The notes beneath the pieces are model-generated. The model worked only from the letters and a program-made list of their open reading frames with translations, was not told where the DNA came from and made no database searches. A DNA stretch of 64,000 bases from Curtobacterium sp. MR_MD2014 (GTDB lineage: Bacteria > Actinomycetota > Actinomycetes > Actinomycetales > Microbacteriaceae), in the NCBI RefSeq assembly GCF_000772085.1, contig NZ_CP009755.1, forward strand, positions 1,240,001 to 1,304,000. The letters run 5' to 3'. Positions 59,359-64,000 of the stretch are shown piece by piece. The first letter of the stretch is position 1; each line of letters starts with the position of its first letter. The position numbers were made by a program, and so were the translations under genes.

Positions 59359-60402
59359 GTGACGACCGTGCCCCCGCCGGCAGCGCCGGCACCGGAACCG
59401 ATCAGCCCCGTGCAGGCCGCCGCGCTCCGCGACGGCGTCCTGCCGCCCGTCGAGCAGGTGCGCCCCGGCGTCTGGACCCTCGCGGTGCCGTTCCGCGGGG
59501 GCGTGCCGGACGCGACCCTGTCCTACGTGGTGGAGGGGACCGACGGGACCCTCGCCGTGATCGACCCCGGCTGGGCGGAGGACGACGAGCTCGCAGTGCT
59601 CCGCGCCGGTCTCGCAGCGATCGGGCGCTCGGTCGACCAGGTCGGACTCGTCGTCGTGACGCACCTGCACGCCGACCACCTCGGTGCTGCCGCCGCGCTC
59701 CGGCGTGCGAGCGGGGCCCGGATCGCGATGCACCGGCTCGAGGTCGAGGCCCTGCGGCGGGAGCGCGAGGACGCCGCCGCGAACGACGCCGACATCGCCG
59801 GGTGGGGGCTGCCCGCGGAGCTGGTCGCCGGCGTGGTCGCCGCGTGGGGGAGCGGACGACGGATCGGCCTCGGTCGCGCCGTCGAGCCCTTCGCGGACCT
59901 GCTCGTGGCGGACGGCGACGTGCTGCCGATCCCCGGTCGCGAGGTCCGGGCGCTGTGGACACCGGGGCACACCGCCGGGCACCTGTGCCTCGTCGACGAG
60001 GGCGACGGGCTGCTCTTCACCGGCGACCACGTGCTGCCGCGCATCAACTCCGGGATCGGACTCGGCGGCCGGACGACCACGAACCCGCTCGGCGACCTCC
60101 TGTCCTCCCTCGCACGGCTCGACGGGTACGGCGACCTCGAGGTCTGTCCGGGGCACGAGTACCGCTTCCGCGACGTCGTCACGCGTGCCCGGACGCTCGC
60201 CCGGCACCGAGCGGAGCGTTCGCACCACGTCGCCGCGGCGCTCGACACCCTGACGTCCCCGACCCTGTTCGAGGTCGCCTCGCGCGTGCCGTTCAGCGGG
60301 GGGATCGACTCGATGACGGGGTTCCTGCTCGCGAGCGCGCTGACGCAGACGGCCTTCCACGCGGACCTGCTCGGCCGGGCGGACGAGATCCGGCGAGACT
60401 GA
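59359..60402 (+). CDS. MBL-fold metallo-hydrolase
   Basis: The 347-residue protein starts at GTG 59359. It has the metal ligands of the beta-lactamase fold: T-H-L-H-A-D-H (102-107), T-P-G-H-T-A-G-H, L-F-T-G-D-H and C-P-G-H-E-Y. A ~60-residue C-terminal helical extension resembles glyoxalase-II-like or winged-helix extended enzymes. The substrate is unknown. Imperfect GGTCCGGCTGCCTCC repeats follow the stop at about 60409-60460. Confidence 0.85.
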   Translation: MTTVPPPAAPAPEPISPVQAAALRDGVLPPVEQVRPGVWTLAVPFRGGVPDATLSYVVEGTDGTLAVIDPGWAEDDELAVLRAGLAAIGRSVDQVGLVVVTHLHADHLGAAAALRRASGARIAMHRLEVEALRREREDAAANDADIAGWGLPAELVAGVVAAWGSGRRIGLGRAVEPFADLLVADGDVLPIPGREVRALWTPGHTAGHLCLVDEGDGLLFTGDHVLPRINSGIGLGGRTTTNPLGDLLSSLARLDGYGDLEVCPGHEYRFRDVVTRARTLARHRAERSHHVAAALDTLTSPTLFEVASRVPFSGGIDSMTGFLLASALTQTAFHADLLGRADEIRRD

Positions 60403-60459
60403 GATCGGTCCGGCTGACGCCGGTCCGGCTGCCTCCGGTCCGGCTGCCTCCGGTCCGGC

Positions 60460-61092
60460 TCAGACGACCGTCGCGGCGAGTCGTTCGAGCGTGGTCCGGG
60501 CGTCGGCGAACTCGGCCGACGCGTGCTCGGCGAGCGGTGCGAGGTCCGGGATCCGGTCCGCGAGGGTGGCGCTGACGGTCACCGGGTACAGCTTCATGCC
60601 GAGCGCCGTCCCGAGGATCAGGTGCAGCACGGGCGAGCCGTGGTCCCAGGTCTCGGTCGGGGAGCCGGCGTCGTAGGTGGCGCCGCGGCTGACGACCGTC
60701 ACGACCGGCCGACCGGCGAGCGGCTGGACGTCCCCGGCGAGGACCCCGGGCACGTGGACCCGGTCGATCCAGGCCTTGAGGGTCGACGGCACCGTGTAGT
60801 TGTACAGCGGCGCCCCGACGACGACGGCGTCCGCGGCGAGGAGCTCGTCGATGACCTCCTGGCGGAGTGCCTCGGCCTCGGGCGCGACGGACTCCTCGGC
60901 GGTGCGGTCGGACGCTGCCCAGTGCAGTGCCGAGGTCTCGAGGTGCGGGAGCTGGTCGACGTGCAGGTCCCGGCGCACCACCGTGTACTCCGGGCCGCGG
61001 GCGCGCCAGGCGTCCGCGAACGCGGCGGTCAGGGCGCGCGAACGCGAGTGGGCGAGGTCGGCGGAGGAGTCGATGTGCAGCAGCGTGGGCAT
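60460..61092 (-). CDS. FMN-dependent NADH-azoreductase-like flavoprotein
   Basis: The 210-residue protein starts at ATG 61092. It has the flavodoxin-like fold of AzoR: L-L-H-I-D-S-S near the start, A-D-A-V-V-V-G-A-P-L-Y-N-Y-T-V-P-S-T-L-K-A-W-I-D (FMN-binding and dimer region) and V-V-S-R-G-A-T-Y. These reduce quinones and azo compounds. It is probably monocistronic. Confidence 0.85.
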   Translation of the reverse strand: MPTLLHIDSSADLAHSRSRALTAAFADAWRARGPEYTVVRRDLHVDQLPHLETSALHWAASDRTAEESVAPEAEALRQEVIDELLAADAVVVGAPLYNYTVPSTLKAWIDRVHVPGVLAGDVQPLAGRPVVTVVSRGATYDAGSPTETWDHGSPVLHLILGTALGMKLYPVTVSATLADRIPDLAPLAEHASAEFADARTTLERLAATVV

Positions 61093-61162
61093 GCGGCCCA
61101 CGCTACCGACGCGTGCCCCGGTGGGACGGGCAGCCGACGGCCCGTGTCCCCGTGGACGTGGA

Positions 61163-61201
61163 GCGGCCCCGTCGTGTCCGCGAGGGACACGGCGGGGCCG
61201 C
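61163..61201 (-). terminator. Terminator hairpin between the LAxTG protein and azoreductase genes
   Basis: A 17-base stem (61163-61179 with 61185-61201, one G:T-type mismatch) and a 5-base loop follow the minus-strand stop at 61256 by about 55 bases. A second small hairpin GGGAGG-AG-CCTCCC follows on the gene side. Confidence 0.72.
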
Positions 61202-61255
61202 GGGAGGAGCCTCCCGGCCGGGCCACGGTGTGACCGACCGGCCGGAGGCGTCGTG

Positions 61256-63049
61256 TCAGTGCTGCGCTCGGCGGCGACGCAACATCCCCGCGCCCAGCAG
61301 TCCGGCACCCGCGACGAGCAGGCCGAGCGTCCACGCGACGGGTGCTGACACGTCGGTGCCGGTGTACGCGAGGCGACCGGGCGTCGGACGCGTGATCGGT
61401 GCTGCGGCGGCGGGCGTGGTCGGGGTGAGGGCCGGCGCGGCGGTCGGGACGACCTCGACGGCGAACGACGTGCCCTGCATCGACGGTGCCGACACCGTCA
61501 GGGTGTGCACCGAGGCATGCGGGAAGGTGACGGAGGCACCGCCACCGTCCTCGTCGTCCAGGCGCTCGATGACGTCGGTCGCGACGTCGGACGTGACCGT
61601 CTCGACGACGATCGGGTCGCCGTCCTCGTCGAAGTTCTCGACGTAGTTGCCGAACCGGTCGACCGGCTGTCCGGAGACGAAGAGCGTGCCGTTCTGCTGC
61701 ACCGTCGGACGGCCGCCGTCCTGGATGTCGATCGCCGACCAGAGATCGTCCTCGTCGAGGTCGATCGTGATCGTCGTGACGTCGCCCCGGGGGCTGATGA
61801 CCCACAGGACGGGCCGCTGGGTCTCGAGGGTCGCTGCGTCGCCCGTGGTGACCAGGAAACCGGCGGGCTTGCCCGGGGCCACCGTCAGTTCGACGTACTG
61901 CGTCGTGGAGACCGTGCCGCTCGTCGCGGTGACGGCGAAGTCGTAGGAGAACGCGAGGTCGGTGGAGCCGCTCAGGACACCGGTCGCCGGGTCGAAGGTG
62001 AAGCCCTCCGGCAGCTGGACCTCGGGCCCGGACTCTTCGTCGTCGCCCTCGTCCGCCTGCCAGCCGGAACCGACCGCTCCGAAGGCGTTCCGCTGCGCGT
62101 TCGCTGTCGCGTGTTCCTGCGCTCGCTGCTGTCCCTCCGTCGAGACGACGGTGTCGTCGCCGTCCTCGTCGTCCCAGTACCAGTCGAGCCGGTAGCTCGG
62201 CGCCGGGAAGCCGTCGGCGTGGAAGGTGTACGAGAACCGCTCGCCGGCAGTGGCGTCAAGGTACTGGGGGTCGTCGACGTCCGCGCCCTCGACGATCGGC
62301 TCGCCGGACTCGTCGACGAACACCGGGGCCTGCGTGATCGTCTCGGAGGTCGCGCTCGTCGTGCGGGCGGCCGAACCGTCGGTCGGCGTGCCCGTCACGG
62401 TCACGGTGACCCGCTTGCCCGCGAGCGCCTCGTCCAGGGTGAGCGAGTCGACCTTCGCGAGCGTCGCGGCACCGGGCTCGCCGTCGATCGTCCAGACGAA
62501 CCGGAAGCTGCCGTCCTCGTCGAACCCGGTCGGCTTCGCCTCGAGGGTGTTGCCGGTCCGGGCGTCGCCGACGATGGTGACGGCGGGGGCGTCCTGCTGC
62601 GCCTCGGTCGGGGCGTCGGTGGGTGTCGTGCCGACCGTCGGGGAGCCGGACGCCGGGGCCGTGCTGCCGGTGCTGCCCGGCGTGGCGCCGGTGCCGGTGC
62701 CGGTGCCGGTGCCGGTGCCGTCGGTGTCGGGCATCGCGCCCGAGGTGTCGGTGCCGGTCTCGGTGCTGCCGTCGGGCGCGGTGCCCGCAGCGGTGTCGTC
62801 GCCCGAGCCGGTCGTCGCGTCGGTCCCGGCGGTGGCCTGGCCGCCGTCCGGGTCCTGCGTGCCGGTGCCCTGGCTGCTCGAGGCGGCCTGGTCCCCGCTC
62901 GTCGCTACCTGCGAGCTCGACACCTGGTCCGCCGGGGCGGCGGAGGCGGCGGTCGCGGTCATGATGCCGAGGCCGGTCGTGAGACCGACGAGGGCGATGG
63001 TCGTGCCGACGGCACAGGCGCGTCGGACGGTGGAGGTGCTGCGGCGCAC
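61256..63049 (-). CDS. Surface protein with LAxTG sorting signal
   Basis: The 597-residue protein has a long signal peptide (residues 1-38, ending S-A-A). A Thr/Gly/Ser/Asp-rich region (about 40-150) follows, including a T-G run encoded by six CCGGTG-type hexamers (62688-62721), then Ig-like/cadherin-like beta domains (T-Y-T-F-H-A-D-G-F-P-A-P-S-Y, F-D-P-A-T-G-V-L-S-G). The C-terminus has L-A-Y-T-G near 561, a hydrophobic segment and R-R-R-R-A-Q-H. L-A-x-T-G is the class E sortase signal, so the protein is wall-anchored. No sortase gene is in the window. Confidence 0.85.
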   Translation of the reverse strand: MRRSTSTVRRACAVGTTIALVGLTTGLGIMTATAASAAPADQVSSSQVATSGDQAASSSQGTGTQDPDGGQATAGTDATTGSGDDTAAGTAPDGSTETGTDTSGAMPDTDGTGTGTGTGTGATPGSTGSTAPASGSPTVGTTPTDAPTEAQQDAPAVTIVGDARTGNTLEAKPTGFDEDGSFRFVWTIDGEPGAATLAKVDSLTLDEALAGKRVTVTVTGTPTDGSAARTTSATSETITQAPVFVDESGEPIVEGADVDDPQYLDATAGERFSYTFHADGFPAPSYRLDWYWDDEDGDDTVVSTEGQQRAQEHATANAQRNAFGAVGSGWQADEGDDEESGPEVQLPEGFTFDPATGVLSGSTDLAFSYDFAVTATSGTVSTTQYVELTVAPGKPAGFLVTTGDAATLETQRPVLWVISPRGDVTTITIDLDEDDLWSAIDIQDGGRPTVQQNGTLFVSGQPVDRFGNYVENFDEDGDPIVVETVTSDVATDVIERLDDEDGGGASVTFPHASVHTLTVSAPSMQGTSFAVEVVPTAAPALTPTTPAAAAPITRPTPGRLAYTGTDVSAPVAWTLGLLVAGAGLLGAGMLRRRRAQH

Positions 63050-63211
63050 GTCTTCCCCCTGGTTCGTGTCCGGTCGGGTGCCGGACCTGAGGATCGGCCG
63101 AGCATCCTCGACCTGCTCGGATCGTAGGGTGCGCAGGTCTCCGAACGCGCCGTCGATGTGCAGTTGTGACCTGAGTTGGGGGAGTTGCGGGTTCCCGCCA
63201 GGCTCCGCAGG

Positions 63212-64000
63212 TCAGCGGTGCACGGACGCCGCCGCGCGTTCGAGGGCGTCGCGGAGCGCACGGACAGCCGGGGAGGACGACCCTGCGGCGCGGACCACGG
63301 TGAAGATCGTCCGTCGCGGACGATCGGGCAGGTCGACGAGCCGGCACGTGGTGGTCCGACCCGTCCACATCAGGTCGGGCATGAGGCTGACGGCGTTCCC
63401 GGACTCGACCAGGCGGATCTGGGTCTGCAGGTCGGCGGTCTCGTACCGCACGTCGGGCTCGAAGCCCCACCGGCGGCAGACCTGCTCGGCGAAGTGCCGC
63501 GACGCCGTTCCGCGGGGCTCCATCACCCACGGCATCGCCTCGGCGTCCTCGATGGACGACACCGGCGCCAGGGCCGTGTCGACCGGCGGCAGCGCGAGGC
63601 GCACCTCGTCCGTCGTCAGGTCCGACCGGTGCAGCCCGGACAGGTGCGGCGCGGTGTGTGCCGGGTACTGCTCGGCGATCACCATGTCGAACTCGCGGGC
63701 CCACGTCTCGTGCAGTGCCGTCTCGGGCTCGCGCTGGACCATCTCGATGCGCACGTCCGGGTGCGCGACGGCCATCTCGTGCAGCGCGTTCGGCATGAGG
63801 GCGAGGGCGGCCGACTGGAACACCGCCACGCGGACCCGTCCCTGCACCGTGGGGAGCGACGACTCCACCTGCGCCTGCGCCTGGTCGAGCACGTCGAGCA
63901 CGCGCCCGGCGGCCTGCACGAGCACCTCGGCCTGCGGGGTGAGCTGCAGGCGACGGCCGACCTTGCGGAGCAGGGGCACGCCGGCCTCACGCTCGAGCAC
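63212..64000 (-). CDS. LysR family regulator, N-terminus beyond the window
   Basis: The 262 visible residues cover the end of the LysR helix-turn-helix (L-E-R-E-A-G-V-P-L-L-R-K-V-G-R-R-L-Q-L-T-P) and the substrate-binding domain (V-R-V-A-V-F-Q-S-A-A...P-D-V-R-I-E-M-V...S-L-M-P-D-L). The frame is open to the window end, so the first ~40 residues are missing. The regulated gene is probably just outside the window. Confidence 0.85.
   Translation of the reverse strand: MLEREAGVPLLRKVGRRLQLTPQAEVLVQAAGRVLDVLDQAQAQVESSLPTVQGRVRVAVFQSAALALMPNALHEMAVAHPDVRIEMVQREPETALHETWAREFDMVIAEQYPAHTAPHLSGLHRSDLTTDEVRLALPPVDTALAPVSSIEDAEAMPWVMEPRGTASRHFAEQVCRRWGFEPDVRYETADLQTQIRLVESGNAVSLMPDLMWTGRTTTCRLVDLPDRPRRTIFTVVRAAGSSSPAVRALRDALERAAASVHR

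Overview
The window is very GC-rich, densely packed actinobacterial DNA: short intergenic gaps, frequent GTG starts and many ATGA, GTGA or TGATG overlaps. The gene content points to Microbacteriaceae, most probably Curtobacterium or a close relative. The clues are a levodione-reductase gene almost identical in sequence to the one I know from Leifsonia/'Corynebacterium' aquaticum, an LAxTG (class E sortase type) surface protein, many small DUF proteins and mycothiol-type glycosyltransferase relatives. I identify the genus from memory of family sequences, not from a search. No rRNA, tRNA, CRISPR array or replication origin is visible.

Layout. 1-3.5 kb: the 3' end of a quinone-oxidoreductase-like gene, then a lactococcin-972-type bacteriocin with its dedicated membrane protein and ABC ATPase. 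3.5-12.4 kb: a solitary vsr gene, small membrane and DUF proteins, a WXG-like/DUF1023 hydrolase/lipoprotein operon, a divergent SDR/AraC pair, and a secreted protein-lipoprotein-membrane protein operon. 12.4-34.7 kb: a defence and DNA-processing island. It holds a PD-(D/E)xK-like protein, a minus-strand set (NERD-UvrD helicase, SNF2 helicase, Ala/Gly-rich membrane-type protein with an EF-hand-like loop, GIY-YIG nuclease), a GmrSD-like DUF262/HNH protein fused to an alkyltransferase-like domain with a coiled-coil partner, a frameshifted IS3 transposase remnant, a two-subunit adenine methyltransferase with a GIY-YIG/helicase restriction protein, decayed genes, and a three-domain RecB-like nuclease/RNase H-like/UPF1-like helicase.

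34.7-53.3 kb: mostly chromosomal housekeeping and accessory genes. These include SseB-like, levodione reductase, a secreted HNH nuclease, an aldo/keto reductase, a PIN toxin pair, a SWIM-SNF2 helicase, a BLUF photoreceptor, two APC permeases (one coupled to a 31-residue membrane peptide), DUF427, DoxX and a lysozyme-like protein. 53.3-53.8 kb is a 70-bp tandem repeat array. 53.8-64 kb: a uracil-glycosylase-like gene, a GT4 glycosyltransferase, DUF429, a LigD-type polymerase convergent to an ATP-dependent ligase with a 47-residue ORF under an apparent DtxR-type iron box between them, an MBL hydrolase, an azoreductase, an LAxTG surface protein and a LysR regulator cut by the window end.

A conserved hairpin (core CGGACGGGAGGCGCGGT) recurs between genes in the first 12.5 kb. 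The best candidates for something undescribed are the four-gene minus-strand set at 13.0-19.8 kb, the GmrSD-ATL fusion pair beside it, and the iron-box-controlled 47-residue ORF at 58 kb.
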